Shown: positions 43,279 to 52,150 of the stretch, piece by piece | How the letters are laid out: each line of letters starts with the position of its first letter | How positions within the stretch are numbered: position 1 is the first letter of the stretch | Source: Neisseria mucosa | GTDB lineage: Bacteria > Pseudomonadota > Gammaproteobacteria > Burkholderiales > Neisseriaceae | Assembly (NCBI RefSeq): GCF_013267835.1 | Contig: NZ_CP053939.1 | Coordinates: 744,001-808,000, forward strand | Reading direction: 5' to 3' | Length of the DNA: 64,000 nt | The notes under the pieces: generated by a model | The model's input: the letters and a program-made list of their open reading frames with translations, nothing else | What the model was told of the DNA's origin: nothing | The model's database searches: none | Translations under genes and position numbers: made by a program

Positions 43279-44064
43279 TTACCCTACCAAAACCGATGTC
43301 ATGCTGAGTGAACCTGCAATCAGCTTGTCGTTGAAAAACGTAACCTGATCTTGCGGTTCGCGCAATGCCATGATGTAAAGCAAGGGCAAGTAATGATCCG
43401 GTGTTGGCACGGAAAGCTCGGCTTTTTCGCCTAGCTGCTGATAATGCACCAAGGTTTCATCATCTCGTGTTGCAATCGCTTGATTGACCGTTTCTTGGAA
43501 TGCAAACGCCCATTCATACCCCGCACCGATTTGATCGATATGTTCCCAGCTTATCGCCCTTAGATTATGCACAATATTGCCACTGCCGATAATCAGCACG
43601 CCTTGTTCTCGTAAAGCAGCTAACTTTTTCGCCAAGTTGAAATGCCATTCTGCCGATTGCAAACGGTGAAGGCTAAGTTGCACCAAAGGAATATCGGCAT
43701 TGGGATAAAGAAATTTCAATACTGCCCAAGCGCCATGATCAAAGCCACGCGTTGGGTTCAACTCGACCTTTTCCGGCTGTAATAACGACCGCACTTGCTC
43801 CGCCAATTCAGGCGAGCCGGGCGCAGGATATTGCACTTGGCTGAGCTCTTCAGGAAAACCATAGAAATCGTAAATCATTTTAGGATGTTCACCAGACGTA
43901 ACCTGCAAACGGCTGCTGAACCAATGCGCTGAAATCATCAAAATGGCTTTTGGTTTGGCAAACTTTTGCGTAATTAGGCTGAAATTCTGATTGAACGGGT
44001 TTTCTTTATCTAACGCATTCATCGGGCTGCCATGCCCAACAAACAATACAGGCATTTTTTTCAT
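43279..44064 (-). CDS. ygiD: 4,5-DOPA-extradiol dioxygenase-like protein (YgiD, LigB family)
   Basis: 261 residues, normal for YgiD. Class III extradiol dioxygenase fold with metal-site histidines in LFVGHGSPMNAL (H11), ISAHWFSS, RGFDHGAW and TPDHYLPLL. Family members open catechol rings such as DOPA with Zn or Fe; the bacterial role is not well known. Cytoplasmic single gene. The hydrophobic beta strands VLIIGSGNIVHN and LVQLSLH fit the fold. Divergent from the GbsR-like regulator region. Confidence 0.88.
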   Translation of the reverse strand: MKKMPVLFVGHGSPMNALDKENPFNQNFSLITQKFAKPKAILMISAHWFSSRLQVTSGEHPKMIYDFYGFPEELSQVQYPAPGSPELAEQVRSLLQPEKVELNPTRGFDHGAWAVLKFLYPNADIPLVQLSLHRLQSAEWHFNLAKKLAALREQGVLIIGSGNIVHNLRAISWEHIDQIGAGYEWAFAFQETVNQAIATRDDETLVHYQQLGEKAELSVPTPDHYLPLLYIMALREPQDQVTFFNDKLIAGSLSMTSVLVG

Positions 44065-44260
44065 GGTTTACTCCTCGTTATTTGATACAGCGGATTGTAC
44101 GGATAAATTTTTATTCAAAAAATACCGGTTTACGAACAATATCTTTTCCTCATAGGAAATCATGGCTGATAAGGTCTAGAGATTTTGAGAGAATATATAG
44201 AAGAAGGGTTGATTCAAAAGGCCGTCTGAACATTTTACTTCATATGCTAAAATTTCTTTA

Positions 44261-44278
44261 TTTCTGTATTGACAGAAA
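44261..44278. promoter_or_regulatory. Operator 1 over the -35 box of the GbsR-like gene
   Basis: TTTCTGT-ATTG-ACAGAAA is a perfect 7-4-7 palindrome. It overlaps a TTGACA -35 (44269-44274), so a bound regulator would block its own promoter. The same palindrome with one mismatch occurs at 44937-44954. Confidence 0.65.
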
Positions 44279-44297
44279 TAAAAGATAAAAATAGAAT
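44269..44297 (+). promoter_or_regulatory. Sigma-70 promoter of the GbsR-like regulator
   Basis: TTGACA (44269-44274), 17-bp spacer, TAGAAT (44292-44297). The -10 is 10 bp from the ATG at 44307, so the leader is very short or absent. Confidence 0.65.
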
Positions 44298-44306
44298 ACC
44301 ATTACT

Positions 44307-44825
44307 ATGAAACTGAATCCGACCACTGAAAAATTTATCCTCCATTGGGGCGAAATGGGTACCAAATGGGGGGTCAACCGTACCGTTGCGCAAATTCACG
44401 CCCTGCTCTATATCTTGGGCAGGCCGATGAATGCCGAGGAAATTACCGAAACTCTTGGCGTGGCGCGCTCCAACGTCAGCAACAGTATTAAAGAGCTGCA
44501 AAATCTGAGACTGGTGCATACCGTGCATATCTTGGGAGACAGACGCGATCACTTTGAAACTTCGGATGATGTCTGGACTTTATTCCGCACCATTGCTGAA
44601 GTGCGTATGCAGCGCGAAATTGAACCGACGCGGCAATTTTTGCAAAGCCTGATCGACAGCCCTGAATTTAGCCAGGAAAATGAAACCGCCAAGCAACGAA
44701 TCCGACAAACCCATGATTTCATCAGTACGCTGACCATATGGGCAAATGAAATGCTGAAGCTGTCCACTTCAACCATGGTAAAAATCTTGAAAGTCGGTGC
44801 AGGAATACAAAAATTTTTCCGGTAA
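44307..44825 (+). CDS. GbsR/MarR-like transcriptional regulator
   Basis: 172 residues, the size of GbsR-family regulators. The winged helix-turn-helix is at about residues 30-85 (AEEITETLGVARSNVSNSIKEL, then LVHTVHILGDRRDHFET). A helical C-terminal part (EVRMQREIEPTRQFLQSLI) would form the dimer. Family members usually repress transport or redox operons. Matching palindromes at its own promoter and at that of the next operon support autoregulation and control of the DoxX-like/DUF2269/SDR operon. Confidence 0.85.
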   Translation: MKLNPTTEKFILHWGEMGTKWGVNRTVAQIHALLYILGRPMNAEEITETLGVARSNVSNSIKELQNLRLVHTVHILGDRRDHFETSDDVWTLFRTIAEVRMQREIEPTRQFLQSLIDSPEFSQENETAKQRIRQTHDFISTLTIWANEMLKLSTSTMVKILKVGAGIQKFFR

Positions 44826-44895
44826 TGGCAATGGGCATCTGCTCAAAAAAATACTGCCTATGTTATTTAGAAATATGAAAACATGCTCATGTTAG

Positions 44896-44915
44896 TTTTA
44901 CATGGGCATGTAAAA
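44896..44915. promoter_or_regulatory. 20-bp perfect palindrome upstream of the DoxX-like operon
   Basis: TTTTACATG-GG-CATGTAAAA. A shorter related palindrome, ACATGCTCATGT, lies at 44881-44892. Both contain CATGNNCATG. They could be a second operator pair or a weak terminator of the preceding gene. Confidence 0.45.
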
Positions 44916-44936
44916 CCAAAATTTTTTACCCTATAA

Positions 44937-44954
44937 TTTCTCTCTTGACAGAAA
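44937..44954. promoter_or_regulatory. Operator 2 over the -35 box of the DoxX-like operon
   Basis: TTTCTCT-CTTG-ACAGAAA repeats operator 1 with one mismatch in the left arm and again overlaps a TTGACA (44945-44950). The -10 is less clear. Confidence 0.6.
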
Positions 44955-45005
44955 TTTTAGAAATTAAAGATTAAACAGGCTTAACTGATGAAATAGGAAC
45001 TCGGT

Positions 45006-45395
45006 ATGCTCGACAATATTAAACGCCCTCCTCCCGCCTACTTGTCTTACTCGATGGGGCTGCTATGGCTTTGGAGTGGTACCCAGCCTCTGTTTTTCAT
45101 GCCTGAAATGTCATTGGGTTTACTGCGTTCGGTCGGCATTCCCGATCCGTTGCAATGGCCGACATTAATCGCCGCTTCACTGTTGGACATCGGTTTTGCC
45201 TTTTTATGCTTCAGCCGCTTTCGCTTCCGTTCCGCAATATGGCTGCTGCAATTGATAACCGTCGCGGCATACAGCCTGATTATTGCCTTCAGGCTGCCTG
45301 AAATGTGGGCGCATCCGTTTGCACCCTTGGTAAAAAACCTGCCGATTATGGCTACTTTATTTTTTCTGTATCAATCCGTAGGAGATAAAAAATGA
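45006..45395 (+). CDS. DoxX-like small membrane protein
   Basis: 129 residues with four hydrophobic segments (LSYSMGLLWLWSGTQPLFF, LIAASLLDIGFAFLCF, AIWLLQLITVAAYSLIIAF, MATLFFLYQ). The pattern fits DoxX-like/DUF4345-type inner-membrane proteins of unclear, probably redox-related, role. It overlaps the next gene by 4 bp (ATGA) and starts a three-gene operon. Confidence 0.72.
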   Translation: MLDNIKRPPPAYLSYSMGLLWLWSGTQPLFFMPEMSLGLLRSVGIPDPLQWPTLIAASLLDIGFAFLCFSRFRFRSAIWLLQLITVAAYSLIIAFRLPEMWAHPFAPLVKNLPIMATLFFLYQSVGDKK

Positions 45396-45874
45396 ACACC
45401 TATTTAATCGTTAAAACCTTGCACATCATCTCGGCTACCCTAATGGTCGGCACCGGTTTTGGTACAGCGTTTTACCTCTTTTGGGCAAACCGCAGCGGTT
45501 CGGTTGCCGCGCAGTCGGTGGTCTCGCATTGGGTCATCAAAGCAGATTGGTGGTTTACGACACCTGCCGTCATTTTCCAACCCTTGTCCGGTTTATGGAT
45601 GCTTTACGAACGCGGCTATACCATTTCCACCATGCTGGAACAAAATTGGGTATGGATGACACTCGGTTTATACATTCTTGCAGGCATTTGCTGGCTGCCC
45701 GTTGTCTGGCTGCAAATCCACATGGCCAAGATTGCCGAAAAAGCGCATAAAGAAAACGCAGACACCATTCCTGATCCCTATTGGCGTTATGCCAGACGCT
45801 GGGAATTGCTGGGCTATCCCGCCTTTTGCGCCACTATCGTGATTTACTTCCTGATGGTAATGAAACCGATTTAA
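45392..45874 (+). CDS. DUF2269-family membrane protein
   Basis: 160 residues with four membrane segments (IISATLMVGTGFGTAFYLFW, WWFTTPAVIFQPLSGLWML, WVWMTLGLYILAGICWLPVVW, FCATIVIYFLMV). The N-terminal histidine in VKTLHIISATLMVGTGFG and the C-terminal YARRWELLGYPAF are typical of DUF2269. The function of the family is unknown. Middle gene of the operon. Confidence 0.8.
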   Translation: MNTYLIVKTLHIISATLMVGTGFGTAFYLFWANRSGSVAAQSVVSHWVIKADWWFTTPAVIFQPLSGLWMLYERGYTISTMLEQNWVWMTLGLYILAGICWLPVVWLQIHMAKIAEKAHKENADTIPDPYWRYARRWELLGYPAFCATIVIYFLMVMKPI

Positions 45875-45912
45875 AGATTTTCAGACGGCCTCAACAATAT
45901 AAAGAAAAAACC

Positions 45913-46752
45913 ATGAACATCATCATTTTCGGAGGCAGCGGCTTCATCGGCAGCCGTACCGCCCAAATCTTAAAAGAACAAGGTCATCAAGTTTGCACGC
46001 CCGACCGCCGCGCCTTCGATTTTCTTCATCCCGACGAAACCGCCGCACGCCGTTTATTAGAGGGGCAAGACGTCCTCATCAACTGCATCGGCATCATGAG
46101 CCGTCATGCCGAAATACTCGAAACCGTACACCACCGCACGCCCAAACAGCTCGCCGCATGGGCGAGAGCAGCAGGCATAAAACACTGGGTGCAACTATCC
46201 GCACTGGGTGCCGACCCATCTCAATCCATCAACTTTGTCGGCAGCAAAGGACGTGGAGATGATGCCGTCGCCCAAAGCGGCATACCGATTGCCATAGCCC
46301 GACCATCCGTCGTTTACGGGCGAGGGGGAACCAGCTGCGAACTGTTCATCAAATTAGCCCGCCTCCCTTTACTTCCACTGCCGGAAGGCGGACGCTTTCA
46401 TTTGCAGCCCGTCCATCTTGCCGATGTTGCCGAAGGCTTGGCAAAACTTGCCACCCAAACCGACACCGACCACAGCATCATCAATATGACCGGCAGCCAA
46501 ACCCTGACCTTGGCGGAATACCTGACCACCCTCCGCCAAACCCTGCACCACAAACTGCCGCAACACATCCTACCCGTTCCCCTGCGCCTGATTGACCCAG
46601 CATTGCCGTTGGCAAACCTTCTCAGCAACGGCATCATCAGCCGCGACAGCTTTGCCCTGCTCAAGCAAGGTTCATGCGCCGATTATTCTGATTTTGCAGC
46701 TTTATTGAGCAGAAAACCTTTGGCGGCTGAAAACTTTGCCGACTGCCTATAA
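45913..46752 (+). CDS. NAD(P)-binding SDR-like protein (extended/atypical type)
   Basis: 279 residues. The Rossmann motif GGSGFIGS lies at residues 7-14, followed by VLINCIGIMSRH, HWVQLSALGADP and ARPSVVYGRGG, as in NAD-dependent epimerase/dehydratase-like (complex I NDUFA9-like) proteins. I start at the ATG after an uptake sequence (45885-45895); the frame is open upstream inside the previous gene. Such proteins commonly form operons with DoxX-like and DUF2269 membrane proteins, as here. The substrate is unknown. Confidence 0.82.
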   Translation: MNIIIFGGSGFIGSRTAQILKEQGHQVCTPDRRAFDFLHPDETAARRLLEGQDVLINCIGIMSRHAEILETVHHRTPKQLAAWARAAGIKHWVQLSALGADPSQSINFVGSKGRGDDAVAQSGIPIAIARPSVVYGRGGTSCELFIKLARLPLLPLPEGGRFHLQPVHLADVAEGLAKLATQTDTDHSIINMTGSQTLTLAEYLTTLRQTLHHKLPQHILPVPLRLIDPALPLANLLSNGIISRDSFALLKQGSCADYSDFAALLSRKPLAAENFADCL

Positions 46753-46790
46753 ATCGGCTGATAACTGTTTAACCTTAAAATCAAGAAAGA

Positions 46791-46817
46791 AAGGCCGTCT
46801 GTTGTTCAGACGGCCTA
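46791..46817. terminator. DUS-pair terminator after the SDR-like gene
   Basis: AGGCCGTCTG-TTGT-TCAGACGGCCT, a compact hairpin. The rest of the 46753-47009 gap holds nothing recognised apart from a second small hairpin, AGGTGGGCA…TGCCCACCT, at 46971-46990, just beyond the mdaB stop. Confidence 0.8.
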
Positions 46818-46970
46818 TTCAGACGTTGCTATTGACAGGTTCTAGCATCAATAAAGGTATGTTATAAGTTTCCATTTAGGAGTTTGGCACATCGGCAAAA
46901 ATACTATGCCGTTTCGTGCAAGCTTGCTTGTCTTTAGACACACAGTAAGCATAAACAAAAAATGAAAAAA

Positions 46971-46990
46971 GGTGGGCAAATGCCCACCTT
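46971..46990. terminator. Terminator of mdaB
   Basis: AGGTGGGCA-AA-TGCCCACCT forms a 9-bp perfect stem 20 bp after the mdaB stop. On the minus strand it is followed by TTTTTTCATTTTTTG. Confidence 0.75.
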
Positions 46991-47009
46991 CAAAACCCAT
47001 ATTTTGCAA

Positions 47010-47588
47010 TTAACCGAATACTTTTTCCAAGTGGGCTTGGTAGTCTGCCAAGTATTGTTCTACTTGTGGATTTTTAATCACATCGTTACATAAGAATGTC
47101 GGCAGACGGGTCAATCCGATGAATTCATTGAGTTTGTGGAAATGCATGTATAACACATCCACGCCTTTTCCTTCGAAGAAATCGCCTTCACGAGTGAACG
47201 CCTCAATCGGCGCATTCCAAGTAAGTGAAAGCATGTGTTTTTTGCCTTGTAACAAACCGCCAGTGCCGTAGCCTTCGGTTGGATTGACACGATGACGACC
47301 ATCACTATGGTAAAGCTTACCGTGTCCGGCGGTTAATACTTCGTCTATGTATTTTTTTACTGTCCAAGGTTCGTGCATCCACCAGCCTGGCATTTGCCAA
47401 ATCACGACATCCATCCATAAGAATTTTTCGATTTCTGCCTCGACATCATAGCCGGCATCAATCACGGTTTCTTGAACATTGTGTCCAAGCGCGGTCAACA
47501 CTTCTTTCGCTTTTTTATGAAGCGTATGGTTCAACTCACCATGCGAATGTCCGAAATTTTTACCGCCGTCTAATAATAAAATATTCAT
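47010..47588 (-). CDS. mdaB: NAD(P)H:quinone oxidoreductase MdaB
   Basis: 192 residues, as in MdaB (modulator of drug activity B). Flavodoxin-like fold: NILLLDGGKNFGHSHGELN at the N-terminus binds FAD phosphate, and WQMPGWWMHEPWTVKKYIDEV and LSLTWNAPIEAF are family signatures. It reduces quinones by two electrons, limiting radical formation, in the cytoplasm. GGAG precedes the ATG at normal spacing. Single gene. Confidence 0.9.
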   Translation of the reverse strand: MNILLLDGGKNFGHSHGELNHTLHKKAKEVLTALGHNVQETVIDAGYDVEAEIEKFLWMDVVIWQMPGWWMHEPWTVKKYIDEVLTAGHGKLYHSDGRHRVNPTEGYGTGGLLQGKKHMLSLTWNAPIEAFTREGDFFEGKGVDVLYMHFHKLNEFIGLTRLPTFLCNDVIKNPQVEQYLADYQAHLEKVFG

Positions 47589-47977
47589 TTGACTCTCCTA
47601 AACCAGGCAATTCTAAAAAAGAGGGGCTGCTATTATGCCGTTTTAGCCTTTATTTTGAAAGTATGGCCGTCTGAACATCTTAAGCCATGCAACGTAAAAT
47701 CAGAATATCCCGTGGATTTTTTCGGTTAACTGTTTTACGAGGATTTGTTCGTAGATAATTTGGACTTAGGCAGACTAAATGACCTAAAAGAAACAGCCAA
47801 TAGGGAAAAGCCAAAATTTATTGCAACGAGAAACGTATCATTCTTCTGAATACACGGATTGAATAATTTCTAAGGGGACTGATTACAAGATAGTTATTAC
47901 CTATTAAAATTAAAAGATTTTTAAGCATCATCAAATGGCGCATTCCTATCTAAATATTAGTCCCCTTACCTACCCAA
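47589..47977. other. Gene-free stretch upstream of mdaB with a 98-bp inverted-repeat element
   Basis: Contains an uptake sequence near 47665 and the element at 47871-47968 listed separately. A short open frame near 47735-47848 was considered and not accepted. Confidence 0.55.
47871..47968. repeat. 98-bp stretch with 12-bp terminal inverted repeats
   Basis: TAAGGGGACTGA (47871-47882) is complementary to TTAGTCCCCTTA (47957-47968) with one mismatch. The interior is AT-rich and non-coding. Only one copy is in the window, so it could be a small mobile element or chance. Confidence 0.4.
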
Positions 47978-48559
47978 CTACAAAGGCTGAGCCAAATCGT
48001 TTTCCGTGTTGTAGCTGATAAAATCCTGCTCATGAGGGAAAGGAACGACCCGTGCGCGTTGCTGCTGCAACCAGCCGCGTATGCTGCGCATTCCTGAATA
48101 AAGGTATGGCACGGTACTTTGTAGGATTTGCGGACGGATAAACATCACGCTGTAATGCGGTCTGGACGGGGTTTCAACGTAAAATGCATTGCACAACGGC
48201 GTGCGTTTGGCGATGGTCTCAAACTGGGAAACCAAGTTTTCAGGCAGGCGGGGCATATCGCAGGAGATGATAAGCAGCCAGTCTGCAGTAGCAATTTGCA
48301 AATCGTTGGCGGCGGTACACAAGGCGGCCAAAGGGCCGTAATGTTGCCATTGGCGCGCATCGGAGAAAACATGCGCGCTGCGTTGGGCGTAGGATTCGAG
48401 ATTGCGGTTGGCACTGATGGCGATATGGCTGACTTGCGGGCGGATTTTTTCGATAACGTGGTCTATCAAGGCTTTGTTGTGCCACTGCACCAACCCTTTA
48501 TCGACACCTCCCATCCGGCTTCCCTGCCCGCCGGCCAATATCAGTGCAAAAATTTTCAT
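47978..48559 (-). CDS. mobA: Molybdenum cofactor guanylyltransferase MobA
   Basis: 193 residues, normal for MobA. The N-terminal GTP-binding signature [18 protein letters not shown] is complete, [12 protein letters not shown] is the Mg-binding loop, and KNDLAQP-like [10 protein letters not shown] closes the fold. It adds GMP to molybdopterin to make the cofactor for DMSO-reductase type enzymes. I chose the ATG at 48559, which has AAAGGA eight bases upstream; the frame is open to 48577 with a TTG. Confidence 0.93.
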   Translation of the reverse strand: MKIFALILAGGQGSRMGGVDKGLVQWHNKALIDHVIEKIRPQVSHIAISANRNLESYAQRSAHVFSDARQWQHYGPLAALCTAANDLQIATADWLLIISCDMPRLPENLVSQFETIAKRTPLCNAFYVETPSRPHYSVMFIRPQILQSTVPYLYSGMRSIRGWLQQQRARVVPFPHEQDFISYNTENDLAQPL

Positions 48560-48818
48560 TTTGGTAGTCCTTTGCAAAGCAGAGTGTGTAAGTGTTATTC
48601 GCGATGTTGTATTTATGGAATAAGTTTTAAGGCTTCAGGCCGTCTGAAACCTGGTTTTGTGATTTAATTCACTTAAGATGAATTTTATCATAACATGATT
48701 TTACATTAAACCCCTGTTTTTTCTTATCATAACCATACAATTATTTTAGACAGGTTGTTTATAGGCCGAAAGAATGATATTTTTATAAGATTATCGGATT
48801 AGTCTTCCTGCGTGCTTT

Positions 48819-50579
48819 ATGCGTTTATTCTCCGGATCTTCAGACGGCCTGAGTCTGTCCTCGCGTTTAAAACTGCTGACTGTGTTATGGGTCGGCTCAG
48901 CTTTTTTATCGATTGCCTTTACCCTGCTGCTTTCTTGGCGTTTGGAAAGCGCGGCCAAAACGATTGAAGATGCGGGCAGCTTGAAAATGCAGGTGTACCG
49001 CTTGGCTTATATGGCAAGCGTCCGTACGCCCAATGCGCAAATTGACAACCAAATCAAAGAATTTGAACGTACGCTGGCCAATGTAACGCAAAGCGATGCC
49101 ATTCATCCGCTGATTCCGTCACAAATGCCACTGGCTTACGATTTGATCCAATCGATGCTGTTGATCGATTGGGAATCCAACATCAAGCCTTCTTTGCAAC
49201 ATTACGAGCGGCCGACCCAAATCGGCCTGTACCGTTTTGCCGGCAATATCGAGCTGTTTTTACAGGCGATGGAAAACGCCAACGAGCAAAATACTTTGTG
49301 GCTGCGCCGTTTTCAAATGGCGATGATGCTGATGATTTTAGTGGCTGCCGGCTTGATGATTGTTTGGCATTATTCGTGGATCATCCGGCCGCTGGAAAAA
49401 CTGCGCGACGGGGTGGAAACCATCAGCGAAGGCCGTTTCGGGGTTCAAATCGATACAGACCAAATTCGTGAATTCGCCCAAGTCAGCAAGGGCTTCAACC
49501 AAATGAGCCGCCGTCTGAAAACGCTTTATACGGATTTGGAAGGACAGGTCGCCCAACAAACTCAAGACTTGGCCCGGCAAAACCGTGATTTAACCCTGCT
49601 CTACCAGACTACGCGCAACCTGCACCAAACCTTTACGCCGCAACAGGCCGCAGAAGAATTTTTGGCTCAGATTCTTCCGGCGTTTTCCGCCTTGGGTGGT
49701 ACGGTATATCTTTCCGATGAAGAACGCAAACGCTCTGACTTGGCGGCAAGTGTCGGTAAAACCGAAGAGGGAAATCGTGTAGAATTCCCAATCGTTTACC
49801 AAGACGAACAGCTCGGCGTATTGGCCCTGTATTTTTCAGACGGCCAGATGCCCAATGAGCAAGATGAAAAATTGTTGCAGACTTTAAGCGGGCAGCTGGG
49901 GATTTCCATCGCCAACAACCGCATGGAACAAGAACGCCGCCTGCTTGCCGTCTTGCAGGAACGCAACTTGATTGCACAAGGTTTGCATGACAGCATTGCA
50001 CAAGCCCTGACCTTTTTGAATTTGCAGGTGCAAATGTTGGAAAGCGCGTTTGCTTCAAACCAACGCGAGCAGGCTGAAGAAAACATCAGCTTCATTAAAG
50101 ACGGCGTGCAGGAATGCTATGAAGACGTCCGCGAGCTGCTGATGAATTTCCGCACCAAAATCAGTAATAAAGATTTTCCTGAAGCGGTAGAATCGCTGCT
50201 GGCGCGTTTTGAACGGCAAACCGGTATCCCGGTTGATTCAAAATGGCAGGACGACGGCCAGGCATTGAATTATGATGAACACTTGCAAATCATCTTCATC
50301 TTGCAAGAAAGTCTGTCCAACATCCGGAAACACGCGCGTGCGCAGCATGTCAGCGTCGAAATTGCCAACCATGGCGATTTTGTCATGAAGATTCAGGACG
50401 ACGGCGCAGGCTTTAATCAAGAACACTTATCAAACCGGCCTTCAGGCGAACATGTCGGCTTGGGCATTATGCAGGAACGGGCCCAACGGATTAACGCAGA
50501 ATTGGCCATTACATCGCAGATTGGGCAAGGTACGGCAGTGATGCTGACTTTGCCGCAACAAATGAGAACAGCATCATGA
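48819..50579 (+). CDS. narQ: Nitrate/nitrite sensor histidine kinase NarQ
   Basis: 586 residues. TM1 (about 18-40), then the ligand-binding P-box AGSLKMQVYRLAYM (52-65), a four-helix periplasmic domain, TM2 (about 168-190), HAMP, a GAF-like segment (about 270-375) and a HisKA_3 kinase with H390 in LHDSIAQ. The HATPase domain has DDGAGF and GLGIMQER. It overlaps narP by 4 bp. In Neisseria NarQ-NarP controls the nitrite/nitric oxide reductases under low oxygen. An uptake sequence is part of the N-terminal coding sequence. Confidence 0.93.
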   Translation: MRLFSGSSDGLSLSSRLKLLTVLWVGSAFLSIAFTLLLSWRLESAAKTIEDAGSLKMQVYRLAYMASVRTPNAQIDNQIKEFERTLANVTQSDAIHPLIPSQMPLAYDLIQSMLLIDWESNIKPSLQHYERPTQIGLYRFAGNIELFLQAMENANEQNTLWLRRFQMAMMLMILVAAGLMIVWHYSWIIRPLEKLRDGVETISEGRFGVQIDTDQIREFAQVSKGFNQMSRRLKTLYTDLEGQVAQQTQDLARQNRDLTLLYQTTRNLHQTFTPQQAAEEFLAQILPAFSALGGTVYLSDEERKRSDLAASVGKTEEGNRVEFPIVYQDEQLGVLALYFSDGQMPNEQDEKLLQTLSGQLGISIANNRMEQERRLLAVLQERNLIAQGLHDSIAQALTFLNLQVQMLESAFASNQREQAEENISFIKDGVQECYEDVRELLMNFRTKISNKDFPEAVESLLARFERQTGIPVDSKWQDDGQALNYDEHLQIIFILQESLSNIRKHARAQHVSVEIANHGDFVMKIQDDGAGFNQEHLSNRPSGEHVGLGIMQERAQRINAELAITSQIGQGTAVMLTLPQQMRTAS

Positions 50580-51232
50580 CGATTAAAATTACCCTTATTG
50601 ACGACCACACCCTGTTTCGCAGCGGTATCAAGGCCTTGCTTTCGCGCCAGCCCGATTTTGAAGTCGTCGGCGAAGCTTCAGACGGCCTGGCCGGCGTAAA
50701 AATGGTCGAACAGCTCAAGCCTGACGTAGTTTTGCTGGACTTGGATATGCCGGTCATGAACGGCCGCGAAGCACTGGCTCAAATTTTGAGCATCAATCCG
50801 CAACTGACCGTCATCATGCTGACTGTTTCCGAAGACAGCGACGACTTGACAGAATGTATGCGTATGGGTGCAAAAGGCTTTTTGCTGAAAAACATCAACG
50901 CCGACTTCCTCTTGGAAAGCATCCGCAAGGCCGTTGACGGAGACAATGTCTTCTCTCCAGAAATGACCAGCCGCTTGGTGCAATCGCTGATTTCCCCTTC
51001 TCCTTCCCGCTCCGACCACCTGCTGGCGCAGCTGACCCCGCGCGAAATGGAAATCTTGGGCTACCTTGCCGCCGGACACAGCAATAAAATCATTGCCCGC
51101 CATTTGAACTTGGCTGAGTCTACCGTCAAAGTGCATGTGCAGAACCTGTTGCGCAAGCTGAATCTAAGCAGCCGCGTTCAAGCTGCGGTTTATGCGGTGC
51201 AACACAAAGTACCGCAACCGGAATTGTCTTAA
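50576..51232 (+). CDS. narP: Response regulator NarP
   Basis: 218 residues: receiver domain with acidic pocket D9/D10, phospho-acceptor D55 (VVLLDLDMP) and LLKNINADF (conserved Lys), then a LuxR-type helix-turn-helix (LTPREMEILGYLAAGHSNKIIARHLNLAESTVKVHV). Translationally coupled to narQ (ATGA overlap). It activates denitrification genes. An uptake sequence encodes ASDGL in the receiver. Confidence 0.95.
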   Translation: MTIKITLIDDHTLFRSGIKALLSRQPDFEVVGEASDGLAGVKMVEQLKPDVVLLDLDMPVMNGREALAQILSINPQLTVIMLTVSEDSDDLTECMRMGAKGFLLKNINADFLLESIRKAVDGDNVFSPEMTSRLVQSLISPSPSRSDHLLAQLTPREMEILGYLAAGHSNKIIARHLNLAESTVKVHVQNLLRKLNLSSRVQAAVYAVQHKVPQPELS

Positions 51233-51374
51233 AAAGGCCGTCTGAACCTGAAACCTTGTTGTAGAAAGGTTTCAGATAAAGCGTTTATTCGCTATAATCA
51301 CGCCGATTTGTAAGCAGGGTTGTCTGATTTTTCAGACGGCCTTTTTATTTGATTTTTCACTGATTTAAAACGAT

Positions 51375-52091
51375 ATGTCCGAAAACATTCCAGAAAATAC
51401 GCCCGAAAATACCGTTCCTGAAGAACACAAACGCAGCATCCGCAGTTTCGTTTTGCGCCAAGGCCATATGACCGCGGCCCAACAGCGCGCCATCGATACG
51501 ATGTGGCCGCAATTCGGTGTGGACTTCCAAGAAGCCCCTTTGGATTTGAACCGCACTTTTGGACGGGACAACCCTAAAGTTTTGGAAATCGGTTTCGGTA
51601 TGGGCGTCGCAACGGTGGAAATCGCCAAACGTCTGCCTGATACCGACTTTTTAGCGATTGATGTTCACGGCCCGGGCGTCGGTAATATCTTGAAGCTGAT
51701 TGAGGAAGAACACATTTCCAATATCCGCGTGATGCGTCATGATGCGGTGGAAGTGGTGGAAAAAATGCTGGAAGACGATTCTTTAGACGGTATTCATATT
51801 TTCTTCCCCGACCCTTGGCACAAAAAACGCCACAACAAACGCCGCTTGGTACAAGTGCCGTTTGTTGAAAAGCTGCTGCCCAAACTCAAAAGCGGCGGCT
51901 ATGTCCATATGGCGACCGATTGGGAAGAATACGCCGTGCAAATGCTGGAGGTTTTGAGCAGTTTCGACTCTTTGCAAAACACGGCTGCCGATTACGTCCC
52001 TACGCCTGATTATCGTCCTGAAACCAAGTTTGAAGCCCGAGGCAAGCGATTGGGTCATGGCGTTTGGGACTTGGTGTTCCGTAAAAAATAA
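51375..52091 (+). CDS. trmB: tRNA (guanine-N7-)-methyltransferase TrmB
   Basis: 238 residues. SAM-binding motif [12 protein letters not shown], the LAIDVHGPG motif, and the TrmB signature [18 protein letters not shown]. The enzyme methylates G46 in the variable loop of tRNAs. The C-terminal [17 protein letters not shown] is typical. Convergent with ilvA across a DUS-pair terminator; an uptake-sequence hairpin half precedes the gene. Confidence 0.96.
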   Translation: MSENIPENTPENTVPEEHKRSIRSFVLRQGHMTAAQQRAIDTMWPQFGVDFQEAPLDLNRTFGRDNPKVLEIGFGMGVATVEIAKRLPDTDFLAIDVHGPGVGNILKLIEEEHISNIRVMRHDAVEVVEKMLEDDSLDGIHIFFPDPWHKKRHNKRRLVQVPFVEKLLPKLKSGGYVHMATDWEEYAVQMLEVLSSFDSLQNTAADYVPTPDYRPETKFEARGKRLGHGVWDLVFRKK

Positions 52092-52109
52092 TTCAAAACT
52101 TAAAACACA

Positions 52110-52140
52110 AGGCCGTCTGAAAAGTTTCAGACGGCCTTTT
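52110..52140. terminator. Bidirectional DUS-pair terminator between trmB and ilvA
   Basis: AAGGCCGTCTGAAA-AG-TTTCAGACGGCCTT, followed by T or A runs on each side. It serves two convergent genes. Confidence 0.88.
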
Positions 52141-52150
52141 ATCTTACCGA

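Noticed and set aside
47735..47848. Short plus-strand frame (YEDLFVDNLDLGRLNDLKET…) upstream of mobA
   Set aside because: Fewer than 40 codons, no start codon with ribosome site, no recognisable family.
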